Source of the DNA: Streptococcus oralis
Lineage (GTDB): Bacteria > Bacillota > Bacilli > Lactobacillales > Streptococcaceae
Assembly: GCF_021497945.1 (NCBI RefSeq)
Contig: NZ_CP046524.1
Location: 1,523,501 to 1,587,500, forward strand
Direction of reading: 5' to 3'
DNA: 64,000 bases
The notes under the pieces are model-generated. The model saw only the letters and a program-made list of their open reading frames with translations. It was not told where the DNA came from and did no database searches. The translations under genes and the position numbers were made by a program. Positions 9,716 to 17,333 of this stretch are shown here, in pieces; the stretch's first letter is position 1; each line of letters opens with the position of its first letter.

Positions 9716-10276
9716 ATGATTGAAGCAAGTAAATTAAAAGCTGGTATGACCTTTGAAACAGCTGACGGCAAATTGATTCGCGTTTTGGAAGCTAGTCACC
9801 ACAAACCAGGTAAAGGAAACACGATCATGCGTATGAAATTGCGTGATGTCCGTACTGGTTCTACATTTGACACAAGCTACCGTCCAGAGGAAAAATTTGA
9901 ACAAGCTATTATCGAGACTGTCCCAGCTCAATACTTGTACAAAATGGATGACACAGCCTACTTCATGAATACAGAAACTTACGACCAGTACGAAATCCCT
10001 GTAGTCAATGTTGAAAACGAATTGCTTTACATCCTTGAAAACTCTGATGTGAAGATCCAATTCTACGGAACTGAAGTGATTGGTGTCACCGTTCCTACTA
10101 CTGTTGAATTGACAGTTGCAGAAACTCAACCATCTATCAAAGGTGCTACTGTTACAGGTTCTGGTAAACCAGCAACGATGGAAACTGGACTTGTCGTAAA
10201 CGTTCCAGACTTCATCGAAGCAGGACAAAAACTCGTTATCAACACTGCAGAAGGAACTTACGTTTCTCGTGCCTAA
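9716..10276 (+). CDS. efp: Translation elongation factor P
   Basis: EF-P is the 186-residue tRNA-shaped factor that relieves ribosome stalling at polyproline motifs. It has the three OB/KOW domains in order, with the tip loop [10 protein letters not shown] placing the usually modified lysine at position 33. The C-terminal [25 protein letters not shown] motif is standard. The ATG at 9716 follows AAAGAGG, and an extended -10 (TATGGTAGAAT) lies about 40 bp upstream. The asp23-like gene and nusB follow in the same direction within 21 bp and by overlap, making an efp-asp23-nusB operon. No lysine-modification gene is in the window. Confidence 0.97.
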
Positions 10277-10297
10277 TCTCTAGAAAGAGGTCATTCT

Positions 10298-10687
10298 ATG
10301 GGAATTGAAGAACAACTTGGCGAAATCGTTATCGCCCCACGTGTACTTGAAAAAATCATTGCCATCGCAACTGCTAAAGTTGAAGGTGTCCACTCTTTTT
10401 CAAACAAATCAGTATCTGACACCCTTTCAAAACTTTCTCTTGGTCGAGGCGTTTATCTAAAAGAAGCTGATGAAGAACTTACAGCTGATATCTACCTCTA
10501 CCTTGAGTACGGTGTCAAAGTACCAAAAGTCGCTATGGCAATCCAAAAAGCTGTCAAAGATGCTGTCCGCAACATGGCTGACGTAGAACTTTCTGCTGTG
10601 AATATCCACGTTGCTGGTATCGTTCCAGATAAAACACCAAAACCTGAATTAAAAGACTTGTTTGATGAGGATTTCCTCAATGACTAG
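10298..10687 (+). CDS. Asp23/Gls24-family envelope stress protein
   Basis: A 129-residue protein of the Asp23/YloU (DUF322) family. The features are the N-terminal GEIVIAPRVLEKIIAIATAKVEGVHSF stretch, the GVKVPKVAMAIQKAVKDAV segment and the VNIHVAGIVPDK motif. Relatives form abundant membrane-associated assemblies linked to envelope homeostasis, and this particular member is the one conserved between efp and nusB. It overlaps nusB by 8 bases (ATGACTAG), which suggests coupled translation. The exact role of this paralogue in streptococci is unknown. Confidence 0.9.
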   Translation: MGIEEQLGEIVIAPRVLEKIIAIATAKVEGVHSFSNKSVSDTLSKLSLGRGVYLKEADEELTADIYLYLEYGVKVPKVAMAIQKAVKDAVRNMADVELSAVNIHVAGIVPDKTPKPELKDLFDEDFLND

Positions 10688-11102
10688 TCCACTATTAGAA
10701 TCTAGGCGTGAGCTCCGTAAGTGTGCCTTTCAAGCTCTTATGAGTCTTGAGTTTAGTACAGACACCGAAACTGCTTGTCGTTTCGCCTATACACACGATC
10801 GTGAAGATACTGATGTGCAACTTCCAACCTTTTTGACAGAGCTCGTTTCTGGTGTTCAAGCTAAAAAGGAAGAACTAGATAAGCAAATCACACAGCATTT
10901 AAAAGCAGGTTGGACCATCGAGCGTTTAACACTCGTGGAGAGAAACCTCCTTCGTTTGGGAGTCTTTGAAATCACTTCATTTGACACCCCTCAGTTGGTT
11001 GCTGTTAATGAAGCTATCGAACTTGCAAAGGACTTCTCAGATCAAAAATCTGCTCGTTTTATCAATGGACTGCTCAGCCAGTTTGTAACAGAAGAACAGT
11101 AA
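10680..11102 (+). CDS. nusB: Transcription antitermination factor NusB
   Basis: NusB is the 140-residue helical RNA-binding protein that joins NusE on boxA RNA in rRNA antitermination complexes. The start MTSPLLESRRELRKCAFQALMSLEF carries the family RRxARExAxQALY-like motif. The C-terminal VAVNEAIELAKDFSDQKSARFINGLLS is the diagnostic block. The start at 10680 was preferred over 10662 because it aligns with the family N-terminus and gives the 8-bp overlap with the preceding gene. A strong hairpin terminator follows within 10 bp. Confidence 0.95.
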   Translation: MTSPLLESRRELRKCAFQALMSLEFSTDTETACRFAYTHDREDTDVQLPTFLTELVSGVQAKKEELDKQITQHLKAGWTIERLTLVERNLLRLGVFEITSFDTPQLVAVNEAIELAKDFSDQKSARFINGLLSQFVTEEQ

Positions 11103-11108
11103 AAAGAA

Positions 11109-11142
11109 AAGAGTGTTTGACAAATATCAAACACTCTTTTCT
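11109..11142. terminator. Bidirectional terminator between nusB and the peptide cassette
   Basis: GAGTGTTTGA, CAAATA, TCAAACACTC with A and T flanks. Almost the same hairpin recurs at 12254-12290 after the second cassette, showing that the terminator was duplicated along with the genes. Confidence 0.8.
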
Positions 11143-11151
11143 TTGCCTCCA

Positions 11152-11874
11152 CTATCTAAAAAAATGATAATAGATATAATTGTAAACAAAAATCCAGATA
11201 GGTTTTGCATGATTGAGAAAGTTAAAAAAACTATGGCAGAGAATCGTTAATCTCAGATTGTCGGTAGAACGATAAACAAGGGCGAAAAAGAGACCAATAA
11301 GACTATAATATAATAAACTAATTGGGTCTCTGTGAGATAGTATCAAATGACTAAGCCCAAAGATAAGGCCTGATAAGATGACATCTAAATAGTACTTTGA
11401 CTTAGGAAAGAAGGTATTCATAAAATACCCTCTATCAAGAGTCTCCTCAAAAACAGGGCCGATGATTACAGGCAGGACAAAAGATAAGATAGTCGATAAA
11501 AAAGTTGGTTGTCCATTTGAAAGAACCACGGTAAAATACTCATCATGAATATTCCTATGATTAATCAAATGAGCATAGCGTGCCCAAAAATTACCGAGAA
11601 TCTGATAAACCACATAAGTTGCAAATAAGTAGAAGACAAATGACCAGTTCCAGCTCTTTTTCTCAAAGATAAAGAGCATCTTTTGCTTTTTTAACCACCA
11701 AATTAATAGAAGGCAAATTCCTACTAATCCTATTGTTAAAATAAGGGAATAGACATCAGCACCTAACCCTAAAATGATTGCCACATACAATCCAATTGTT
11801 TGTGGTAAATAGGTAGATAGTAAAATAATAAGCAAAAATATTCCAAATTGTCTTAGTTTCTTTGTGTTTCTCAT
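11152..11874 (-). CDS. CPBP-family intramembrane protease, distal cassette
   Basis: A 240-residue, strongly hydrophobic protein with about seven membrane helices. It carries the CPBP (CAAX protease/Abi) motifs in order: FEETLDRGYF (EExxxR) near residue 142, FGLSHLILSH near 172 and a CHSFFNF motif near the end. These residues form the putative metal-site of the glutamic-type intramembrane protease family. Members next to double-glycine peptides are usually proposed as self-immunity or peptide-processing proteins. It starts 18 bp after the GG peptide on the same strand, so one transcript should carry both. The C-terminal 60 codons are almost identical at DNA level to the second copy. Confidence 0.85.
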   Translation of the reverse strand: MRNTKKLRQFGIFLLIILLSTYLPQTIGLYVAIILGLGADVYSLILTIGLVGICLLLIWWLKKQKMLFIFEKKSWNWSFVFYLFATYVVYQILGNFWARYAHLINHRNIHDEYFTVVLSNGQPTFLSTILSFVLPVIIGPVFEETLDRGYFMNTFFPKSKYYLDVILSGLIFGLSHLILSHRDPISLLYYSLIGLFFALVYRSTDNLRLTILCHSFFNFLNHAKPIWIFVYNYIYYHFFR

Positions 11875-11892
11875 CGTACTTTTCTTGAAAGA

Positions 11893-12078
11893 TTATCCTG
11901 CTCGGAAGCCGTACTTCCAAGCATCTCTATAAGAATTAAGTGCCCCTTGCCCCATATAGGGAGCAAATTCTCTATAATATAACCATCTACCATATCCATC
12001 TTCCCAAACAGCAAGACCACCTGAGATTTGGTCTAAGTCTTCTGACGAAAGAACTGTGAATGTTTCTGTACCTGTCAT
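11893..12078 (-). CDS. Double-glycine secreted peptide, BriC-like, distal copy
   Basis: A 61-residue peptide with a 21-residue leader ending ISGG (FTVLSSEDLDQISGG), the signal cut by PCAT exporters such as ComAB. The predicted mature part has 40 residues. It is rich in Trp, Tyr and Gly (LAVWEDGYGRWLYYRE near its start, YGFRAG at the end) and has no cysteine. AAGGAGG sits 8 bp before the ATG. The promoter carries a ComE box, so expression with early competence is predicted. Position next to accA and the CPBP genes matches pneumococcal briC, a competence-induced biofilm peptide (recalled, not searched). A bacteriocin role is the alternative. Confidence 0.8.
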   Translation of the reverse strand: MTGTETFTVLSSEDLDQISGGLAVWEDGYGRWLYYREFAPYMGQGALNSYRDAWKYGFRAG

Positions 12079-12123
12079 ATCAAGTACCTCCTTAAAAATA
12101 TATTGTTGTAAGCTTACATCTAC

Positions 12124-12190
12124 AGTATACTTCTTTTTTATCTATTTTATTAGTCTTCTCCTCAACTATCAATTTTTCAACCTGAATGGT
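12124..12190 (-). promoter_or_regulatory. ComE-box early-competence promoter, distal copy
   Basis: Leftward, the direct repeats ACCATTCAG and ATAGTTGAG (12182-12190 and 12161-12169) are separated by 12 bp. A TATACT -10 (12124-12129) starts 31 bp after the second repeat. This geometry is that of ComE-activated promoters, which lack a normal -35. Confidence 0.8.
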
Positions 12191-12253
12191 AGCTTTACTC
12201 ATTGAAAAACAAGAGATTGTTAAAAAAGATTTCTCTACCTTCCTCTCAAATTA

Positions 12254-12290
12254 GAAAAAGTGTTTGACAAATATCAAACACTTTTTTTGC
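12254..12290. terminator. Terminator of the proximal cassette
   Basis: AAGTGTTTGA, CAAATA, TCAAACACTT followed by T7 on the + strand, with an A run on the other side. It is a near copy of the hairpin at 11109-11142. Confidence 0.75.
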
Positions 12291-12296
12291 TACCCA

Positions 12297-13022
12297 CTAT
12301 CTAAAAAAATGATAATAGATATAATTGTAAACAAAAATCCAGATTGGTTTTGCATAAATGAGAAAGTTGAAAAAACTATGGCACAGGATGGTAATTTTTA
12401 AGTTCTTTGTCCAACGGTAGACAAGGGCATAGAAGAAACCGCCTAAACTATAAATAATCAAACTGATAGGATCTCGGTGAGTTAGGATCAAATGACTAAG
12501 TCCAAAGATAAGAGCAGATAGGATAACATCCAGATAGTACTTGGACTGGGGGAAAAAGGTATTCATAAAATACCCTCTATGAATCAGTTCCTCTAATATA
12601 GGTGCGACGACTACTGTTAAACTAAAACTGAGAACAGTTGATAGAAAAGTTGGTTGCCCATTGGAGTATAGAATCGAAAGAAGGTCTTGAAAGATATACT
12701 TGTTATCAATTAAGTGATGAAACTGTAATTGAAAAGCATCCACCAATTGACGATCAAAATAAGTAGCCACTAGACCAACTACAAGGTAAAAGAATCTTGA
12801 CTTCTTTGAACCCTTTTTTTCAAAAATATAGAGCATCTCTTTCTTTTTGAGCCAGTAGATAAATAATAGCAAAAGAGCTATTACTTCAACTGTTAAAAAG
12901 ATAGAATAGCCATCTATCCCCCATCCTAAAAACTTAGTTAGATGCATAATCCCTAACTCTGGTAGATAAACCGATAAAAATACCAGTAAGATAAAGACTC
13001 CCAAATGCCCTAGTTTTTTCAT
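12297..13022 (-). CDS. CPBP-family intramembrane protease, proximal cassette
   Basis: A 241-residue paralogue of the protein at 11152-11874, with the same motif order: LEELIHRGYFMNTFF (EExxxR), FGLSHLILTH and CHSFFNF. Identity is very high over the C-terminal third (both end KPIWIFVYNYIYYHFFR) and much lower in the N-terminal 100 residues. That implies either a gene-conversion tract at the 3' end or selection for different N-terminal specificity. It starts 18 bp after its GG peptide, exactly as in the other copy. If these are immunity proteins, the variable N-terminal half may match the differing mature peptides; that is inference. Confidence 0.85.
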   Translation of the reverse strand: MKKLGHLGVFILLVFLSVYLPELGIMHLTKFLGWGIDGYSIFLTVEVIALLLLFIYWLKKKEMLYIFEKKGSKKSRFFYLVVGLVATYFDRQLVDAFQLQFHHLIDNKYIFQDLLSILYSNGQPTFLSTVLSFSLTVVVAPILEELIHRGYFMNTFFPQSKYYLDVILSALIFGLSHLILTHRDPISLIIYSLGGFFYALVYRWTKNLKITILCHSFFNFLIYAKPIWIFVYNYIYYHFFR

Positions 13023-13040
13023 ACTTATCCCTTTAATTTA

Positions 13041-13223
13041 TCAATAGGCAATACCATAAGCACGTCTAGTCGCATGATTCAGTATTGTACTCCACTCTGT
13101 CGCTAAACTATATGTATATGGCGAATCCCAATGTCTATCATCAACCAACCAAATCATGCCACCACCTGAAACTTGATCTAAGTCTTCAGATGGAAGAACT
13201 GTAAATGTTTCTGTACCTGTCAT
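13041..13223 (-). CDS. Double-glycine secreted peptide, BriC-like, accA-proximal copy
   Basis: A 60-residue peptide whose leader (FTVLPSEDLDQVSGG) differs at only two positions from the distal copy. The 39-residue mature part is unrelated in sequence and contains WLVDDRHWDSPYTYSL. The glycines form GGG, so cleavage after the second is assumed. The start at 13223 was chosen over the upstream ATG at 13259 because AAGAAGG lies 8 bp before it and it aligns with the other copy. The ComE-box promoter lies 43 bp upstream. Near-identical leaders with divergent mature regions suggest two peptides sent through one exporter, possibly a pair or two specificities. Confidence 0.8.
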   Translation of the reverse strand: MTGTETFTVLPSEDLDQVSGGGMIWLVDDRHWDSPYTYSLATEWSTILNHATRRAYGIAY

Positions 13224-13265
13224 TGCAAGAACCTTCTTAAAATATTGTTGTAGGCTCACATCTAC

Positions 13266-13332
13266 AGTATACTTCTTTTTTATCTATTTTATAGTCCATC
13301 TCCTCAACTGTCAATTTTTCAACCTGAATGGT
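13266..13332 (-). promoter_or_regulatory. ComE-box early-competence promoter, accA-proximal copy
   Basis: Leftward direct repeats ACCATTCAG (13324-13332) and ACAGTTGAG (13303-13311) with a 12-bp spacer, then 31 bp to TATACT (13266-13271). The right repeat is a better match to the ComE consensus than in the distal copy (ATAGTTGAG). Confidence 0.85.
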
Positions 13333-13342
13333 ATTTTCTATA

Positions 13343-13371
13343 AAAAAATGAGACCTTCCTAGTCTCATTTA
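13343..13371 (-). terminator. Terminator of the fab-acc operon
   Basis: AAATGAGAC and GTCTCATTTTTTT form a stem 8 bp past the accA stop. It ends the fatty-acid operon and sits only 10 bp from the ComE box, insulating the peptide cassette from it. Confidence 0.8.
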
Positions 13372-13378
13372 GTCATTC

Positions 13379-14146
13379 TTAGTATTTTCTAAACCGTTGG
13401 TAACGTTCTTCGAGGAGCTGTTCCAAGGCTAAGCCTTGCAAGCGTTCAAGCTCTGCACGCAATTCATTTTTAACGCATCCTAGCAGTTCTTTACTTGACA
13501 GCCCTGCCTCTGAGATTACCTTGTCTACAATTCCCATTTCTAGAAGTTCATGTGAAGTGATTTTCATCAATTCCGCTGCTTCCATAGCACGACTTCCATC
13601 CTTCCAAAGGATAGAGGCAAAGCCTTCTGGACTGAGCACGGCATAGATTGAATTTTCCAGCATCCAGACACGGTCAGCCACGGCTAATGCTAATGCACCT
13701 CCAGACCCTCCTTCACCGATAATAATGGCGATGATTGGAACCTTAAGGTCACTCATTTCCATCAGGTTTCGGGCGATTGCTTCACCTTGTCCACGTTCCT
13801 CGGCACCAACACCTGGGTAAGCACCCGCCGTATTGATAAAGGTCACAACTGGACGGCCAAACTTTTCTGCCTGTTTCATCAGGCGCAAGGCCTTACGATA
13901 GCCTTCTGGATGTGGTTGCCCGAAATTCCGTTTGAGGTTATCATGAAGACTTTTTCCCTTTTGGATACCAACGACAGTTACTGCCTGTTCACCTAACCAG
14001 CCAATTCCACCGATGACCGCACCATCATCGCGGAAAGAGCGATCTCCATGCAATTCGATAAACTCGTCAAAGATTCCATTGGCAAAATCAAGTGCAGTCA
14101 AGCGACTCTGCTCGCGTGCCTCTCTGACTATTTTTGCAATATTCAT
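13379..14146 (-). CDS. accA: Acetyl-CoA carboxylase carboxyltransferase subunit alpha
   Basis: AccA is the 255-residue alpha subunit. With AccD it transfers CO2 from carboxybiotin to acetyl-CoA, giving malonyl-CoA for fatty-acid synthesis. It carries the carboxyltransferase crotonase-fold motifs [18 protein letters not shown] and [21 protein letters not shown], and the C-terminal IVDKVISE region. This short form without the long N-terminal extension is typical of streptococci. The start overlaps the accD stop by 4 bases, and it is the last gene of the fab operon. Confidence 0.96.
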   Translation of the reverse strand: MNIAKIVREAREQSRLTALDFANGIFDEFIELHGDRSFRDDGAVIGGIGWLGEQAVTVVGIQKGKSLHDNLKRNFGQPHPEGYRKALRLMKQAEKFGRPVVTFINTAGAYPGVGAEERGQGEAIARNLMEMSDLKVPIIAIIIGEGGSGGALALAVADRVWMLENSIYAVLSPEGFASILWKDGSRAMEAAELMKITSHELLEMGIVDKVISEAGLSSKELLGCVKNELRAELERLQGLALEQLLEERYQRFRKY

Positions 14147-15009
14147 CCGCGACTTCCTCCATGCAATCTCACTAATTTAGCAATTGTTTCAGGCAATTCT
14201 CTCCGTTTGACAATTGCATCCACAAATCCATGTTCAAGCAGGAACTCTGCCTTTTGGAAGTCATCCGGCAAGGTCTCACGAACTGTATTTTCGATAACAC
14301 GACGCCCTGCAAAACCAACCAAACTCTGGGGTTCTGCTAGGATAATGTCACCCTCCATGGCAAAGGAAGCAGTTACTCCACCTGTTGTCGGATCCGTCAA
14401 AATAGTTAGGTAAAAAAGGCCTGCCTTGGAATGACGTTGAACTGCCGCAGAAATCTTAGCCATCTGCATCAAGCTCATAATCCCTTCTTGCATACGGGCA
14501 CCGCCAGAAGCTGTAAAAAGTACAACTGGCAACTTTTCAACTGTCGCATATTCAAACAAGCGCGTGATTTTTTCACCCACAACGGTTCCCATCGACGCCA
14601 TGATAAAGTTGGAATCCATGATCCCAAGAGCAACTTTTTGCCCCTTAATGCTAGCTGTACCAGTCAGGACAGCTTCATCCAGTCCTGTTTTTTCACGCAT
14701 GCTAGCCAGTTTTTTCTGGTAACCAGGAAAGTTCAAGGGATCTTGAGTTTCAATTCCTGTAAACATCTCCACAAAGCTATCAGAATCAACTGTTAGAGCC
14801 AAGCGCTCTTGGGCTGAAATACGGAAAGTATAGCTACAATGGGGACAAATGCGCTCACTCCCAAGGTCCTTTTGATAAATGGTGTGTTTACATCCAGGAC
14901 ACTTGGAGAAGAGTTCATCAGGCACCTCCGGCTTGGCTTGTGGTGCCTGCCTTACGGATCGATTAGGATTGATCCGAATATACTTATCCTTTTTACTAAA
15001 TAGAGCCAT
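14143..15009 (-). CDS. accD: Acetyl-CoA carboxylase carboxyltransferase subunit beta
   Basis: AccD is the 288-residue beta subunit of the carboxyltransferase. A four-cysteine zinc ribbon ([13 protein letters not shown] and CPHC near residues 38-60) precedes the crotonase-like domain with [12 protein letters not shown] and [18 protein letters not shown]. The last is the oxyanion and CoA-binding region shared with AccA. It starts 35 bp after accC and overlaps accA by 4 bp, so equimolar production of the two carboxyltransferase subunits is likely. Confidence 0.96.
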   Translation of the reverse strand: MALFSKKDKYIRINPNRSVRQAPQAKPEVPDELFSKCPGCKHTIYQKDLGSERICPHCSYTFRISAQERLALTVDSDSFVEMFTGIETQDPLNFPGYQKKLASMREKTGLDEAVLTGTASIKGQKVALGIMDSNFIMASMGTVVGEKITRLFEYATVEKLPVVLFTASGGARMQEGIMSLMQMAKISAAVQRHSKAGLFYLTILTDPTTGGVTASFAMEGDIILAEPQSLVGFAGRRVIENTVRETLPDDFQKAEFLLEHGFVDAIVKRRELPETIAKLVRLHGGSRG

Positions 15010-15044
15010 AACTCCCCCTTTTAGTTCTCATACTCTTTGAAAGT

Positions 15045-16412
15045 CTATTCTTTTTCTTGGTATTTTGGCAAGAAAGTTTCCATCAAGAAGGAAGTATCGT
15101 AGTCACCAGCGATAACTCGGCGGTCTGAAATCAGATCCAACTGGAAGTCTGCATTGGTTTGCACTCCTTCAATATCAAGTTCATAAAGTGCCCGTTGCAT
15201 CTTCATCAAGGCATCAAAACGATTCTCCCCATGAACAATGATTTTGGCAATCATACTATCATAGTAAGGGGGAATGGTATAACCTGGATAAACTGCTGAG
15301 TCCACGCGCAAGCCAACTCCACCACTTGGTAGATAGAGATTGGTAATTTTCCCTGGACTTGGAGCAAAGTTAAATGCTGGATTTTCTGCATTGATCCGGC
15401 ACTCGATAGCATGACCTCGTAGGACGATATCTTCTTGTTTGAAAGGTAAAGGTTGCCCGGCCGCAATGCGAATCTGTTCCTTCACAATATCAACACCTGA
15501 AACAAACTCTGTGACTGGGTGTTCAACTTGCACACGAGTATTCATTTCCATGAAGTAGAAATTGCCACTCGCTTCATCGAGAAGAAATTCAATCGTACCT
15601 GCATTTTCATAGCCTACAGACTCTGCTGCACGAACGGCTGCAGCACCAATTTCATTACGAAGGGTTTTGCCAATCGCAATGGATGGGCTTTCTTCTAAGA
15701 CCTTTTGGTTATTTCGTTGAAGAGAACAGTCCCGTTCTCCTAGATGGACAACATGACCCTCTTGGTCAGCAAGGATTTGGACCTCGATATGACGAGCTGG
15801 ATAAATCACACGCTCAAGATACATAGCGCCATTCCCAAAATTGGCCTTGGCTTCACTGGATGCTGTCTCAAAGGCTGCGACCAAGTCTTCTGCCTTTTCA
15901 ACCTTACGAATCCCTTTTCCACCACCACCTGCCGATGCCTTAAGCATGACTGGATAGCCAATTTTTTCTGCAATCGCAAGGGACTCTTCAGCTGTATGAA
16001 CTTCACCATCAGATCCTGGGATAACTGGAACTCCAGCCTTGATCATTTGCTCACGCGCATTGATCTTATCTCCCATGGTATCCATTACAGCCCCAGAAGG
16101 ACCGATGAACTTAATCCCCACTTCATCACACATCGTGGCAAACTTGGAATTTTCGCTAAGAAAACCAAAACCTGGGTGGATGGCTTCTGCTTCTGTCAAA
16201 ACTGCAGCAGATAAAATCGCATTGATATTGAGATAAGATTCTGTCGCCTTACCAGGTCCGATACAGATAGCTTCATCCGCTAGGAGTGTGTGAATGGCTT
16301 CCTTATCAGCAGTTGAATAAACTGCTACGGTTGCAATGCCCAACTCACGCGCAGCTCGAATAATGCGAACCGCAATCTCACCACGGTTGGCAATTAAAAT
16401 TTTACGAAACAT
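15045..16412 (-). CDS. accC: Biotin carboxylase subunit of acetyl-CoA carboxylase
   Basis: AccC is the 455-residue ATP-grasp enzyme that carboxylates biotin on AccB using bicarbonate and ATP. The N-terminal FRKILIANRGEIAVRIIRA, the glycine-rich lid MLKASAGGGGKGIRKV near residue 160, the metal-binding FYFMEMNTRVQVEHPVTE and the AIECRINAENP segment are all present. Length and motif order are normal. It lies 11 bp after fabZ within the operon. Confidence 0.97.
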   Translation of the reverse strand: MFRKILIANRGEIAVRIIRAARELGIATVAVYSTADKEAIHTLLADEAICIGPGKATESYLNINAILSAAVLTEAEAIHPGFGFLSENSKFATMCDEVGIKFIGPSGAVMDTMGDKINAREQMIKAGVPVIPGSDGEVHTAEESLAIAEKIGYPVMLKASAGGGGKGIRKVEKAEDLVAAFETASSEAKANFGNGAMYLERVIYPARHIEVQILADQEGHVVHLGERDCSLQRNNQKVLEESPSIAIGKTLRNEIGAAAVRAAESVGYENAGTIEFLLDEASGNFYFMEMNTRVQVEHPVTEFVSGVDIVKEQIRIAAGQPLPFKQEDIVLRGHAIECRINAENPAFNFAPSPGKITNLYLPSGGVGLRVDSAVYPGYTIPPYYDSMIAKIIVHGENRFDALMKMQRALYELDIEGVQTNADFQLDLISDRRVIAGDYDTSFLMETFLPKYQEKE

Positions 16413-16423
16413 GGAGAACCTCC

Positions 16424-16846
16424 TTAGTTTCCAATTGCAAAAGTAAGAGTACCACTCGCTGCAAGCTTGCCATCCACTTCAGCCTTTGCTTCAACCACGG
16501 CAATGGTACCACGACGTTTGACAAAAGTAGCCGTCATGACTAATTGATCACCTGGTACAACTTGCTTCTTAAACTTGACCTTGTCCATGCCAGCGTAAAA
16601 GACCAGCTTTCCTTTGTTTTCAGGCTTAGACAATTCCAAGACACCCGCAGTCTGTGCCAAAGCTTCCATGATAAGAACACCTGGCATAACTGGGTATTGT
16701 GGAAAATGACCATTGAAGAAAGGTTCGTTTATCGTGACATTTTTAATGGCAACAATAGTATCTTCGCTCACTTCCAAGACACGGTCCACTAGAAGCATAG
16801 GGTAGCGATGGGGTAGAGCTTCTTTAATTCCTTGAATATCGATCAT
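16424..16846 (-). CDS. fabZ: 3-hydroxyacyl-ACP dehydratase FabZ
   Basis: FabZ is the 140-residue hot-dog-fold dehydratase that converts 3-hydroxyacyl-ACP to trans-2-enoyl-ACP. It has the start [17 protein letters not shown] and the catalytic block [23 protein letters not shown] with the active-site histidine and glutamate. In organisms with FabM rather than FabA, FabZ supplies the trans-2 intermediate that FabM isomerises at the C10 branch point. It overlaps accB by 4 bp. Confidence 0.97.
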   Translation of the reverse strand: MIDIQGIKEALPHRYPMLLVDRVLEVSEDTIVAIKNVTINEPFFNGHFPQYPVMPGVLIMEALAQTAGVLELSKPENKGKLVFYAGMDKVKFKKQVVPGDQLVMTATFVKRRGTIAVVEAKAEVDGKLAASGTLTFAIGN

Positions 16847-17331
16847 TTGATACGTACCAATCCTTTACCAAACTCAACCATTTCTTCATTTGAAACGAGA
16901 ATTTCTGTCACCACACCATCCTTAGGCGCTGGGATTTCATTCATGACTTTCATGGCTTCGATGATCACCAAAGTCTGACCTTTTTTAACACTGTCTCCGA
17001 CTGTGACGAAGGCAGGTTTATCTGGTCCAGCGGCCAAGTAAGCTACCCCTACAAGAGGACTCTCAACGATATCACCCTCTGGAGCAACCGTCGTTTCAGC
17101 TGGTGCTGGTGCTTCTTCCACAGATCTCTCTACTGGAGTTGAAGTGTCAGAAACTACTGGACTTGCAGCTACTGGAGTTGGCACTGGAGCAACTTGAGCT
17201 GGTGCTTCAGAAGCCATTCTTGCTTCATTCTTACTAAACTGCAATTCGTCCGTTCCATTTTTATAAGAAAATTCTCTCAAACTTGATTGGTCAAATTGAG
17301 CCATCAAGTCCTTGATTTCATTTAAATTCAT
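16843..17331 (-). CDS. accB: Biotin carboxyl carrier protein of acetyl-CoA carboxylase
   Basis: AccB is the 162-residue biotin carrier. It has an N-terminal helical domain, a long Pro/Ala/Val linker (roughly residues 40-85, rich in PAPVAP-type repeats) and a C-terminal biotinyl domain with the lysine motif EAMKVMNEI, where the more usual form is AMKMMN. It sits 3 bp after fabF and overlaps fabZ by 4 bp. The biotin ligase is not in the window. Confidence 0.95.
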   Translation of the reverse strand: MNLNEIKDLMAQFDQSSLREFSYKNGTDELQFSKNEARMASEAPAQVAPVPTPVAASPVVSDTSTPVERSVEEAPAPAETTVAPEGDIVESPLVGVAYLAAGPDKPAFVTVGDSVKKGQTLVIIEAMKVMNEIPAPKDGVVTEILVSNEEMVEFGKGLVRIK

Positions 17332-17333
17332 AA

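Noticed and set aside
9734..10228. Long 164-codon antisense ORF
   Set aside because: It is the mirror of efp codons; the Cys/Phe/Ser-rich product and absence of a ribosome site mark it as a shadow.
13224..13259. 12-residue upstream extension of the proximal GG peptide
   Set aside because: The homologous copy has no such extension, AAGAAGG precedes the internal ATG at 13223, and the extension would start about 7 bp past the -10, inside the leader DNA shared by both copies.
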